A stretch of 8,950 bases of DNA from Bacteroidota bacterium (GCA_021790055.1 JAJYIL010000077.1:1001-9950); one strand, 5' to 3'. Positions 1-8,038 are shown, numbered from the stretch's first letter. Made by a program: numbers and translations. The notes: a model not told the origin generated them from the sequence alone.

Positions 1-1786
1 TCCCGGTAGCAAGTTTCAGCTTATCAAATAAAATTTTCTGAAGCTGAAGCGGTGAGTTTATATTGAACTCTTCGCCGGCAGCTTTGTAAATTTCTTTTGT
101 ATAGTTGTCGATTAGAATCTGCAAATCCTTGCTAAGAGATTTAAGAGATTCTTTATCAACTCTTACGCCTTCTCTTTCCATATTTTCAAGAACCGGAGCC
201 AGGGGAAATTCAACATTGTATGCAACCTTTGTCAATTTATTCTTTTCCAGTTCCTTATCAAGAGTTTCGTAAAGCCGGTAAGTAATATCCGCATCCTCGG
301 CTGCATAATTTGATAGAGCAGTTAAATCGACATCAAATATTTTCGATGGATCCTTCTTTACTCCGATTAAATCCGAAAGGGGAATTGGCTTGTAGTTAAG
401 ATACTTTTGGGAAAGCTCATCCATACCGTGTTTCTGATCAGGGTCGATGATGTAGCTGGCAAGCATGGTATCAAAGTAAAAATCCTCAACTCGGATGCCC
501 TGGCTTTTCAAAACTGCAATATCAAACTTACCGTTCTGGCAGACTTTCTTAATCTTTTTATTCTCAAATACCGGCTTAAATATCATGACAAATTCCGTCA
601 GGCTTAGCCTTTCACCAATTTCTTTGGTAAACAATCCTTCGTTCTTTTCAAAAGGATTTACTGCGACAAAGTAAGATTCCTTTGGCTTTACGGCAAACGA
701 AGCGCCGGCTAAGTGCAAAGTAAAATAATCAAGGCTGTCGGTCTCAGTATCGAAGACAAAGAGCGACTGCTTATTTAGCTTCTCGACAAGCTGTTTGGCT
801 TTCTTAGCATCTGTTATTAGCTCGTATTTTACTTTATCTTTGTCAAACACGGCTGCATCGCCGGTAAATGCTTCTTCAGCTTCGGATACTTGCACTGAAG
901 AGCCGTTGTAAATATTCAGCAGCCGGCTGTAAAGATTTTTAAACTCAAGTTCCACAAAGATTGTACGAAGCTTATCAAAATCCGGCTTCTCAAGTTTTGC
1001 CGATTCAAAATCCATCTCAAAAGGAACTCTAGTATCAATAGTAGCAAGCTCTTTAGAAATTACGGCGCTTTCTTTTCCTTCAATCAGCTTTTTCTTTGTT
1101 CCTTCTTTAGAAATCTTATCGATATTCTTATAAATATTTTCTACCGAACCGAACTCTTGTATTAATGGTATCGCAGTTTTCGGACCAATGCCTGCAACTC
1201 CAGGAATATCGTCGGAGCTGTCGCCGATGAGTGCGAGATAGTCAATCATCTGCTTCGGCTCGAATCCGAATTCATCTTTTACTTTCTTAACGTCAAAAAT
1301 TATAATCTCATCTGTAGATTTTCCAGGCTTAACAATTCTAACTTTTTCGCTTACAAGCTGATTGAAATCTTTGTCCGGTGTAAAGACGAATGATTCCAAT
1401 CCCTTTTCTTCAGCTTCTCTAACTGCCGTTCCAATCAAATCATCCGCTTCATATTTAGGAAGAATATAAATCGGGATTTTCAGCGCTTCAATTATTTGCT
1501 TGATTCTGTCTATCTGCGGAATCATATCGTCAGGCATAGCTGCGCGTGAAGATTTGTAATCCTTAAATTTTTCATGACGAAAAGTCTTCTCTTTAGAATC
1601 GAAGGCGACGGCAATATAATCCGGCTTATGCTCTTCAAGAATTTTTAGAAGCTGGTTCATAAAGCCGTAAACGGCGGATGTAGGCTCGCCTTTGGTTGTA
1701 ACCAGCGGGCGATTAATGAATGCAAAATAAGCCTTGTAGGTTAACGCCATTGCATCAATAATAACAAATTTTTTATTCTTCATCAT
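1..1786 (-). CDS. polA: DNA polymerase I, N-terminal two thirds (partial, runs off the left edge)
   Basis: DNA polymerase I fills gaps and removes RNA primers during replication and repair. About 595 codons are visible. Residues 1-290 are the 5' nuclease: metal-site start IIDAMALTYKAYFAF (D11), the YEADDLIG motif (D115, D116), TPDKDF, and a helix-hairpin-helix around GDSSDDIPGVAGIGPKTA (from G188). Residues ~340-510 are a 3'-5' exonuclease with all three motifs: FDTET (D346, E348), QNGKFD (N418, D422) and YAAED (Y494, D498), so proofreading should be active, unlike in Taq polymerase. The polymerase domain begins with ENMEREGVRVD and GEEFNINSPLQLQ and is cut by the window edge. Start: two adjacent in-frame ATGs lie at 1786 and 1783; I chose the first. 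The only ribosome-site-like sequence upstream is a weak TAGGCAA, so the exact start is uncertain. The gene is divergent from kup. The family call is very secure. Confidence 0.96.
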   Translation of the reverse strand, partial: MMKNKKFVIIDAMALTYKAYFAFINRPLVTTKGEPTSAVYGFMNQLLKILEEHKPDYIAVAFDSKEKTFRHEKFKDYKSSRAAMPDDMIPQIDRIKQIIEALKIPIYILPKYEADDLIGTAVREAEEKGLESFVFTPDKDFNQLVSEKVRIVKPGKSTDEIIIFDVKKVKDEFGFEPKQMIDYLALIGDSSDDIPGVAGIGPKTAIPLIQEFGSVENIYKNIDKISKEGTKKKLIEGKESAVISKELATIDTRVPFEMDFESAKLEKPDFDKLRTIFVELEFKNLYSRLLNIYNGSSVQVSEAEEAFTGDAAVFDKDKVKYELITDAKKAKQLVEKLNKQSLFVFDTETDSLDYFTLHLAGASFAVKPKESYFVAVNPFEKNEGLFTKEIGERLSLTEFVMIFKPVFENKKIKKVCQNGKFDIAVLKSQGIRVEDFYFDTMLASYIIDPDQKHGMDELSQKYLNYKPIPLSDLIGVKKDPSKIFDVDLTALSNYAAEDADITYRLYETLDKELEKNKLTKVAYNVEFPLAPVLENMEREGVRVDKESLKSLSKDLQILIDNYTKEIYKAAGEEFNINSPLQLQKILFDKLKLATG

Positions 1787-1843
1787 AACATATTTGCCTA
1801 TTGTTGAAGTCAAACTCTGCTGGAAATAACTATCAAAAGATAG

Positions 1844-1883
1844 AAAAAAAATTTGACAATCTCGATTTATAATTGGATATACT
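1844..1883 (+). promoter_or_regulatory. Candidate σ70-like promoter for kup, with upstream A-tract
   Basis: A perfect -35 box TTGACA lies at 1853-1858. A possible -10 is TATACT at 1878-1883 (19-base spacer), or the poorer GATATA at 1876-1881 (17-base spacer). An uninterrupted run of eight A (1844-1851) sits directly before the -35, where an UP element would be. This would start transcription near 1890 and leave a leader of about 105 bases before kup. The 209-base gap is shared with divergent polA, for which I found no convincing promoter. Seen: the boxes. Inferred: activity. Confidence 0.45.
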
Positions 1884-1995
1884 TTGACTTACCGAAGAAT
1901 TTAGCAGCCTTTTTAGCCAGATTTCTTTGATAAGAAGATTTTTAACATTACTTTTGAAATTATTTTTACGAGGCAAAGAGGAATAAAAAATATAG

Positions 1996-3816
1996 ATGGA
2001 CAAAATTAAAAAATTATCTTCTTTCAAAGAAATAGTTCAGGCAATGGGGTTAGTATTTGGGGACATCGGAACAAGCCCTATTTATACAATTGCGGTTATT
2101 CTTACCTTAACGGCGCCAACTTATGAAAATCTAATGGGGGTACTTTCTTTAATTTTTTGGACTCTGGTTATACTCGTTACCGTTGAATATGCCTGGCTTG
2201 CAATGAGCTTAAGTATTAAAGGCGAAGGCGGGATAATTGTTTTAAAAGAGATTCTGGCAAGCAGCGTAAAGACAGGTAGAAAGGCTGCATTTGCAACATT
2301 CCTGGGCTTTCTTGGTGTATCGCTTCTGATGGGAGATGGAGTAATTACTCCGGCTATAAGTATTCTATCGGCAGTTGAGGGATTAAAATTGATCCCCGGT
2401 ATGGGGCATATTTCTATTACGGCAATAATTCTTATTACCTGTTCCATAACAATTATCTTATTCATGTTCCAAAATAAAGGAAGCGACAAAGTATCATTTG
2501 CCTTTGGTCCGATAATGTTTATTTGGTTTGTTAGCCTATTTATAATAGGCTTATATTATGTTTTAGGCAGCATTAATATTGTTGAAGCCATTAGCCCGTA
2601 CTATGCTGTAAATTTTATGCTTCATAACGGAATAACTGGAATTTTCATTTTAAGTGAAGTAATTCTTTGCGCTACCGGAGGTGAAGCACTTTATGCCGAT
2701 ATGGGACACTTAGGCAGCAAACCAATAAAGCATGCATGGTATTTTGTTCTTTTTGCACTGGTAATAAGTTATTTGGGGCAAGGTGCTTTTTTGATGAAGC
2801 ATCATGCAGAAGGTTCGGTTTTACTCTCAATGTTTAAGGATTTCTCCACTATACTTTATGTGCCGTTATTAATATTAACCGTACTGGCTACAATTATCGC
2901 ATCTCAAGCTATGATTAGTGCGGTGATGTCTTTGGTTTACCAGGGAATTACTACGCGTGTATTTCCTTTAATGAGGATTAAATACACTTCGAGTCATTTG
3001 AAATCCCAAATATATATCGGAAGTGTAAACTGGGTTTTAATGCTTGCCGTGTTATTTATGATTCTGCTTTTTCAAAAGTCCGACAATCTTGCTGCGGCTT
3101 ACGGTTTTGCAGTAACAACTACAATGACTATAAGCGCATCATTTATGATTTGGATTTTTAATATAAAAAAGCACCGGACTAAAATGTTATTCGCTGTCTT
3201 AGTTTTTTTTACCGATTTGATATTCCTTTTTGCAGTATTCAATAAAATTCCTCATGGCGGTTTCTGGTCTATCATAATTGCGGCTATTCCATTCTTCATC
3301 ATTCAACTCTGGTCAAGAGGCGGAAAGGCAATGCATAAGTCTTTCAAATCTTTACCAATTGATATATTTTTAGAAAGCTATAACCAGATTTATCATGCAG
3401 GCGGAATAATAAAGGGAACAGCATTATTCTTCACCCAGAACTTGAATGAAATTCCGCCTTACATGGTGCATTGCATAGTTAGAGTGAATATTATATATGA
3501 GAAGAATATTTTAATATCAATCAAGACTACTGAAATCCCGTATGGAATTGAAATAAGCGAAGTTGATTTTATTGCAGACGGATTATCAGGTATTCAAATT
3601 TCCGCCGGTTATCTTGAGGTATACGATATAACGAAAATTCTGAAGGAACGTGGAATTGATGAGAAGGTAATTTTCTACGGAGTAGATGATATTGCAACAA
3701 AGAATATTATGTTGAAGATTTACGCTTTCATGAAGAAGATTACACCATCATTTGTCAGATTTTACGAACTTCCGTACAACAAGCTTCACGGTGTTGTAAC
3801 CAGGCTGGAATTATAA
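1996..3816 (+). CDS. kup: Kup-family potassium uptake protein
   Basis: Kup is an inner-membrane K+ uptake system of the KUP/HAK/KT family, thought to be driven by H+ symport. The 606 residues are close to the usual ~620. The N terminus carries the family signature GLVFGDIGTSPIYT (D23), followed by GEGGIIVLKEIL (residues 76-87), GDGVITPAISILSAVEGL (from G113) and GGEALYADMGHLG (E230). Around twelve hydrophobic membrane segments run to about residue 437. A hydrophilic cytoplasmic tail (~440-606) completes the standard architecture. From memory of E. coli Kup, the acidic residues D23, D114 (Glu in E. coli) and E230 match positions linked to K+ coupling. The start ATG is preceded by AAGAGGAA at 1976-1983, with a rather long 12-base spacing. 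It is followed after 17 bases by a reductase gene, probably on the same transcript. Confidence 0.95.
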   Translation: MDKIKKLSSFKEIVQAMGLVFGDIGTSPIYTIAVILTLTAPTYENLMGVLSLIFWTLVILVTVEYAWLAMSLSIKGEGGIIVLKEILASSVKTGRKAAFATFLGFLGVSLLMGDGVITPAISILSAVEGLKLIPGMGHISITAIILITCSITIILFMFQNKGSDKVSFAFGPIMFIWFVSLFIIGLYYVLGSINIVEAISPYYAVNFMLHNGITGIFILSEVILCATGGEALYADMGHLGSKPIKHAWYFVLFALVISYLGQGAFLMKHHAEGSVLLSMFKDFSTILYVPLLILTVLATIIASQAMISAVMSLVYQGITTRVFPLMRIKYTSSHLKSQIYIGSVNWVLMLAVLFMILLFQKSDNLAAAYGFAVTTTMTISASFMIWIFNIKKHRTKMLFAVLVFFTDLIFLFAVFNKIPHGGFWSIIIAAIPFFIIQLWSRGGKAMHKSFKSLPIDIFLESYNQIYHAGGIIKGTALFFTQNLNEIPPYMVHCIVRVNIIYEKNILISIKTTEIPYGIEISEVDFIADGLSGIQISAGYLEVYDITKILKERGIDEKVIFYGVDDIATKNIMLKIYAFMKKITPSFVRFYELPYNKLHGVVTRLEL

Positions 3817-3833
3817 TCTGAAAGGAAGAAAGA

Positions 3834-4532
3834 ATGAAAAAAGAGCTTTTAATTTTCGGCGCTTATGGCGCCTTGGGTACCGGCGTTTCAAGAATTTTGT
3901 CGGCAAAGCCGTTTGATAAAGTTTATCTGTTCGGCTCTCATATAGACGAGAAGAATAAATTCTCCGGTAAGAAAATTGAGAACATAAATACTAAAGATCT
4001 TTCAATAGAAGAAAATGTTAGTGCAGTATTTAGAAACATCTTACCGGATAAAGAAACGAACTTTTTCCTCTTCAGCACGGTTGGAGGATTTTTCGGAGGT
4101 AAAAATATCTGGGAAACTTCTGAAGATGATTGGAATAAAATGTTCAAGATTAATCTTCAGACAAACTTTTTGATTGCAAAGTATTTTTCAAATTTAGTTA
4201 AGGAATCAGGCGGAGGTTCCATTTGTTTTACAGCAGCATATACGGGGCTTCATGAAGAAGCCGGCAAAGGCGCGTACGGCGTTTCTAAAAGCGCGCTTAT
4301 TCATTTTGTTAAAACACTTGCGCTTGAAGGAAAAGAAATCAATCTTTCAGCAAATGCCATTGCTCCGTTTATAATTGATACTCCGGCGAACAGGGAATGG
4401 ATGACAAATGGAAACTATTCAAAATGGATTAAGCCGGAAGAAATAGGCGAGTTAGCCTGGAATATCTTCAGCAACTTTAGTTTTATTTCTGGAAATATCA
4501 TTGAATTAAAAGATAGATCTAACGCCAAATAA
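3834..4532 (+). CDS. Short-chain dehydrogenase/reductase, dihydropteridine-reductase-like
   Basis: A cytosolic NAD(P)-dependent oxidoreductase of the SDR family, 232 residues. The Rossmann glycine motif is GAYGALG (G9, G12, G15), the structural Asn is probably N107, and the catalytic pair is Y148 and K152 in YGVSK. The usual catalytic Ser, 13 residues before the Tyr, is Ala135. Mammalian dihydropteridine reductase also has Ala there. Further resemblance, recalled from that enzyme, includes the GALG motif, a VGGFFGG segment against AGGWAGG, and DTPANREWM followed by YSKW (181-198) against DTPMNRKSM followed by FSSW. This suggests reduction of quinonoid dihydropterin or a similar small substrate, but the substrate is inferred. 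AAAGGAAG at 3821-3828 gives a good ribosome site five bases before the ATG. The 17-base gap after kup suggests cotranscription. SDR membership is secure; the subfamily is moderately so. Confidence 0.88.
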   Translation: MKKELLIFGAYGALGTGVSRILSAKPFDKVYLFGSHIDEKNKFSGKKIENINTKDLSIEENVSAVFRNILPDKETNFFLFSTVGGFFGGKNIWETSEDDWNKMFKINLQTNFLIAKYFSNLVKESGGGSICFTAAYTGLHEEAGKGAYGVSKSALIHFVKTLALEGKEINLSANAIAPFIIDTPANREWMTNGNYSKWIKPEEIGELAWNIFSNFSFISGNIIELKDRSNAK

Positions 4533-4540
4533 CAGCTCTG

Positions 4541-4565
4541 TTTAAGATATTCATCTAATCTTAAA
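4541..4565. repeat. AT-rich inverted repeat after the reductase gene
   Basis: Perfect 8-base arms TTTAAGAT (4541-4548) and ATCTTAAA (4558-4565) flank a 9-base loop, eight bases past the reductase stop codon. The location suits a transcript 3' end, but the stem is AT-rich and is followed by AGAAAAC rather than a T-run. It is therefore not a standard rho-independent terminator. It could be a weak processing or stability hairpin, or chance in AT-rich DNA. Confidence 0.3.
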
Positions 4566-4594
4566 AGAAAACAACCTGCGAAGCCTTTCCTATA

Positions 4595-4623
4595 TTGAAA
4601 CAACCCTTTCTTAAGTTCATAAT
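4595..4623 (+). promoter_or_regulatory. Candidate σ70-like promoter for the secreted mosaic protein
   Basis: TTGAAA (4595-4600) and CATAAT (4618-4623) each match the σ70 consensus at five of six bases and are separated by exactly 17 bases. Transcription would start near 4630, giving a leader of about 80 bases that contains the ribosome-site hairpin at 4681-4705. Seen: boxes and spacing. Inferred: promoter function, and that the downstream gene is transcribed separately from kup and the reductase. Confidence 0.5.
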
Positions 4624-4680
4624 GAAAAGCTTTGAATAGGAATAAAATTAAACCATTTCCATGGCATATTAGTTGTCAAA

Positions 4681-4705
4681 CCTCTTCATGATTTTCATGG
4701 AGAGG
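4681..4705 (+). promoter_or_regulatory. Leader hairpin that sequesters the ribosome binding site
   Basis: The arms CCTCTTCATG (4681-4690) and CATGGAGAGG (4696-4705) pair over ten bases (nine Watson-Crick, one G-U) around a five-base loop ATTTT. The right arm contains the whole Shine-Dalgarno sequence GGAGAGG (4699-4705), six bases before the ATG at 4712. When folded, the hairpin should hide the ribosome site of the secreted mosaic protein, so it could set or regulate its translation. Alternatives are a weak attenuator, since ATTTT follows the stem, or a DNA operator. The pairing is seen directly; the role is inferred. Confidence 0.55.
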
Positions 4706-4711
4706 ATTTTA

Positions 4712-7700
4712 ATGAAAAAAATTATAATGTCTTTATTATTTTTAACGCTCGGATTCGGCATATCAAATGCCCAAACAACCGTAAGCATTCCGGATACAAC
4801 ATTACCGCAAAATACAACAACAGTATCCATACCAGTTAACGTTACAAATTTTGTTGGTGTTGGAGCTGTTAGTCTGGTAATTAATTATGACCCTAACGTT
4901 TTAACTTTTACAGGCGCATCTAACGGACCGAGTCATGGTACTCTTCTGCCGCCAAACGCTGTTAATGGACAAATCCTAATCAGCTGGTATGACGTCAATC
5001 CGTTGAATATAGGTGACGGAGTTTTACTTGATTTAAACTTTAATAACCTGAAAGGCAGCAGCAGCCTCGATTTTGTTAACTCCAGTTGCGAAATTGCAGA
5101 CACCGGCGCTAACGTACTTAGTACCAGTTATGCGAATGGAAAAATTAACGGACCCGCTGTAACAAACTTACCTGTTACAGTTTCAGGTAAAGTTTGGTTC
5201 GATGGAAACAATGACGGTATAAACAATAACGGAGAAAAGGGCATACAGTGGGTTACTGTAAATCTTTACAACTGCAGCGGGACCTGGTTGAAGTGGGCAC
5301 TTACAGACTCCACCGGCGGCTATCAATTCGATAGCTTAAATCCCGGGAGCTATTATGTTACTTTCGATTTAGTTGACGGCAACAGTGTTTATAAATTTAC
5401 AAAAGAAAATGTTGGCAGTGATTCAACATTAAATTCTCACGCTGCCCAATTAACTGACTCAACCGGTCAATCTGATTGTATTACACTTTCGTCCGGGCAA
5501 ACATATACTTTTTTAAATGCCGGTCTTGTTTATAAAAATTCATCGCTTCCAGGCTCAGGCTCTATCGGTGATTTTGTTTGGCAGGATTCTGATCCTAACG
5601 ACGGAGTGCAAAGAGCAGGAGATCCGGGAATTCCAAATGTAACTGTTAAGCTGTTTACTGGCAGTGATTCGTTGGTAAAAACAACAACAACAGATTCTAC
5701 CGGGCACTACCTTTTTAATAACTTGGATGCCGGCTATTATTATGTTCAATTCTTTCTTCCGACAGGATACTATTTTGTTATTGAACATGCCGGAACTGAT
5801 TCTACTAAAGATTCCGATGTTTGCCCGAAAACCGGGAAGACTTCAATATTTTATTTAGCTCAGGGCGAAAGCCGTTTTACGATAGATGCGGGAATGTCTT
5901 TAAAGCCACTTGTTGGAAGTCCGAGCTTATGGATAACAAACTCCGATAATACCGATATGGCTCCTGACTCGGGACAGACTACAACTTATAAGATCAGTTT
6001 TGGAAATTCAGGAGACGGTAAGCTTTATAAGGCTGTTGTTGTTGATACGCTTCCTACGGGAATGACTTATGTTTCGAGTACTAACGGCAATGAAACTTTC
6101 CAGGGAAGCAATATTTTCTTATTCAAAGCCGGTACTTTATCTCCCGGAGATAGCGGGGAAGTGGATGTTACCGCACTTATTGCAAATACTGAATCAGGTT
6201 TCAATAATACAGCTTATTTAAAAGGGAATGATTACTTGTGTAATCACTATACTAATTGCTCTTCTGATTTTGATATTGTAGATACTACAAGTAACAGTGG
6301 TGGCGGCGGTGTTGAATCGCGTGGAGATATGGCACAGCAGCTTCTGAACCGTGTTCTGAAGATTAAATATGACATGACTTCGCCTGTAGTGAAGAAAACA
6401 GGAGTTAAAGGCATGGCATCCACTTATTCTTTGTCAAGCTTTATACCCGCAACCGGGCCGCTTAATTCAAAGCCTGTTGAAAATACTCCGTTTGATATCC
6501 TCGGAATATCAAACGCAGTTTCCACGTATGCCGTAAATTATAATTTAAATACATCTAACGGCGGTAATTTGCGAGTTGGCGGAATTTTCTCAACAGTTAC
6601 ATCGGCACCATATATTTATGACCACACGAAAACTGTTTGCGACCGTCTTGCAGGAGCTATTGTTGACGAAGTAAAATTAATTAATATAAACGGCTATCGG
6701 TTTTATGCTGCAAAGCTGGAGAAACCGTCCCAGAAAATTACCGACTATGCAATTTCATTCAGTGTGTATGAAACCCCTTCCGGCTACCAGGTTCAGAATA
6801 AATGGACTTATGAAGAATACCAGTCGCCTGTAGGCGCTTCCAACATATACAATTTCCAGGTATGGTCGGATTCTTATCAATCGACTGTACAACTTGTGCA
6901 GAACATAATTTCAAAATTCAATGCTATAAATAATGTTACATATTTAAATACTAACCAAAATGTGCCGGATGTATTTATAAACTCAGCTTATTATTTACAT
7001 GACGGGACTATTCATTTGACCGTCTCAAATAACAGCGGTGCGGCTAAGCAGGTAAATCTAAACCTTGCTTATAGGGTATCTCAAGGTGATGATCCGATAT
7101 CCAGCAATTCCAATTATACTTTGCAGCCTGGGGTTAATAATGTCATTCTTTCCAGCGGAATTATTTCCAATGCTAACATTTATATGAGTCAAACACAGGG
7201 CTTTAATGATGAAGTTTATGTAAGCGGAGGAGCCTATACTTACATAACAGGACCTAACAGCACAGTTACCTCCTTTAATGCAAGCGGCTATCCGCAGCAG
7301 CTGGAATCGAGTTACCCTCAGGGCTCGCTTGTTCTTTCAGGCGGAGCTTCAGTATCCGGTCAATTGAATGACTGGACAACTGTAGTTCGTTCTTTGAACG
7401 CAGAGAATTCACCATACGATCTCAGCAAGTATGGAAGCCTTAGATTCACTGCAAAAGGAACCGGCACTGTCGAAGTAATTCTTAATCTTTCTTCTACTCA
7501 GAATTATAACTACTTTATGTATAGGATAAACTTGACGGGAGAAAGCAAAGTTTATACGGTAAACTTCGATCAGTTCAAGCTTCTCGATGGAAGCCAGGGA
7601 ACAGTAAACGCAAGTCAGATTGAAGATGTCGGTTTTGTAATAAACAATACTGATAACCCGGGACTGGCAAATTTTAATTTCGATGTGGAAGATATTGCGT

Positions 7701-8014
7701 TTCTGGGCTACGATGTTACTTCTGTAAATGATAATGAAAATTCTATTCCGAAGGAGTTTTCACTTTCGCAGAATTATCCGAACCCTTTTAATCCATCTAC
7801 GATAATTAATTTTGCAGTTCCAAAACAGGAGAGGTTGTCGTTAACAGTATATAACGTAATCGGTCAAAGGGTAGCGCAATTGTTCGATACTGAAATGTCA
7901 GCCGGTTTCCACTCAATAACGTTCGATGCAAGCAAACTGTCAAGCGGCATCTATTTCTACCGCCTGCTGGGCAGTGATATTAATATTGTTAAGAAAATGA
8001 TTCTTACGAAATAA
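4712..8014 (+). CDS. Secreted multidomain protein: cohesin-like, two SdrD-B-like, DUF11-like, jelly roll, T9SS sorting domain
   Basis: 1100 residues, exported by Sec and then probably by the type IX system to the surface or medium. A signal peptide ends at SNA-Q (cleavage after A20). Residues ~22-150 look like a cohesin-type β-sandwich (INYDPNVLTF, GDGVLLDLNF). Two SdrD-B-like domains follow at ~157-272 and ~281-400, each with an Asp/Asn-rich probable Ca2+ loop (DGNNDGINNNGEKG; DSDPNDGVQRAGDPG) and a TDSTG-Y-F--L--G-YYV strand. A DUF11-like domain spans ~404-525, then a Gly linker (SNSGGGG). Residues 534-865 match no family I can name. Residues ~871-1000 resemble a carbohydrate-binding jelly roll (YDLSKYGSLRFTAKG to DVEDIAFLGY). 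The T9SS domain is 1011-1100, with NYPNPFNPST (1021-1030) and the end KMILTK. I see no catalytic domain; adhesion or polysaccharide binding is a guess. The ATG at 4712 is preferred over upstream in-frame TTG 4673, ATG 4688 and ATG 4697 because it follows GGAGAGG and begins a clean signal peptide. Confidence 0.9.
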   Translation: MKKIIMSLLFLTLGFGISNAQTTVSIPDTTLPQNTTTVSIPVNVTNFVGVGAVSLVINYDPNVLTFTGASNGPSHGTLLPPNAVNGQILISWYDVNPLNIGDGVLLDLNFNNLKGSSSLDFVNSSCEIADTGANVLSTSYANGKINGPAVTNLPVTVSGKVWFDGNNDGINNNGEKGIQWVTVNLYNCSGTWLKWALTDSTGGYQFDSLNPGSYYVTFDLVDGNSVYKFTKENVGSDSTLNSHAAQLTDSTGQSDCITLSSGQTYTFLNAGLVYKNSSLPGSGSIGDFVWQDSDPNDGVQRAGDPGIPNVTVKLFTGSDSLVKTTTTDSTGHYLFNNLDAGYYYVQFFLPTGYYFVIEHAGTDSTKDSDVCPKTGKTSIFYLAQGESRFTIDAGMSLKPLVGSPSLWITNSDNTDMAPDSGQTTTYKISFGNSGDGKLYKAVVVDTLPTGMTYVSSTNGNETFQGSNIFLFKAGTLSPGDSGEVDVTALIANTESGFNNTAYLKGNDYLCNHYTNCSSDFDIVDTTSNSGGGGVESRGDMAQQLLNRVLKIKYDMTSPVVKKTGVKGMASTYSLSSFIPATGPLNSKPVENTPFDILGISNAVSTYAVNYNLNTSNGGNLRVGGIFSTVTSAPYIYDHTKTVCDRLAGAIVDEVKLININGYRFYAAKLEKPSQKITDYAISFSVYETPSGYQVQNKWTYEEYQSPVGASNIYNFQVWSDSYQSTVQLVQNIISKFNAINNVTYLNTNQNVPDVFINSAYYLHDGTIHLTVSNNSGAAKQVNLNLAYRVSQGDDPISSNSNYTLQPGVNNVILSSGIISNANIYMSQTQGFNDEVYVSGGAYTYITGPNSTVTSFNASGYPQQLESSYPQGSLVLSGGASVSGQLNDWTTVVRSLNAENSPYDLSKYGSLRFTAKGTGTVEVILNLSSTQNYNYFMYRINLTGESKVYTVNFDQFKLLDGSQGTVNASQIEDVGFVINNTDNPGLANFNFDVEDIAFLGYDVTSVNDNENSIPKEFSLSQNYPNPFNPSTIINFAVPKQERLSLTVYNVIGQRVAQLFDTEMSAGFHSITFDASKLSSGIYFYRLLGSDINIVKKMILTK

Positions 8015-8038
8015 TTTCTGGTAATCCTCCTTTCATAG

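Noticed and set aside
1831..1851. Short hairpin CTATC-AAAA-GATAG beside the A-tract as a terminator
   Set aside because: The stem is only five base pairs. On the plus strand it is followed by A rather than T, and on the minus strand the T-run precedes the stem, so neither direction fits a terminator.
1885..1986. Plus-strand reading frame ending at GGAATAA just before kup, a possible small peptide
   Set aside because: A stop codon lies immediately before it and no plausible start with a ribosome site is present.
1833..2027. 64-codon minus-strand open frame in the polA-kup gap
   Set aside because: It overlaps the kup promoter candidate, ribosome site and start; its translation is low-complexity Lys/Asn/Ser/Leu-rich, as expected from AT-rich noncoding DNA.
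2121..2489. 122-codon open frame antisense to kup
   Set aside because: It lies wholly inside the conserved kup coding sequence on the opposite strand and its translation shows no family motif.
4673..4711. TTG-initiated 13-residue N-terminal extension of the mosaic protein
   Set aside because: It places a polar, Met-rich stretch before a clean signal peptide, has no good ribosome site, and overlaps the leader hairpin. ATG 4712 follows GGAGAGG at the right distance.
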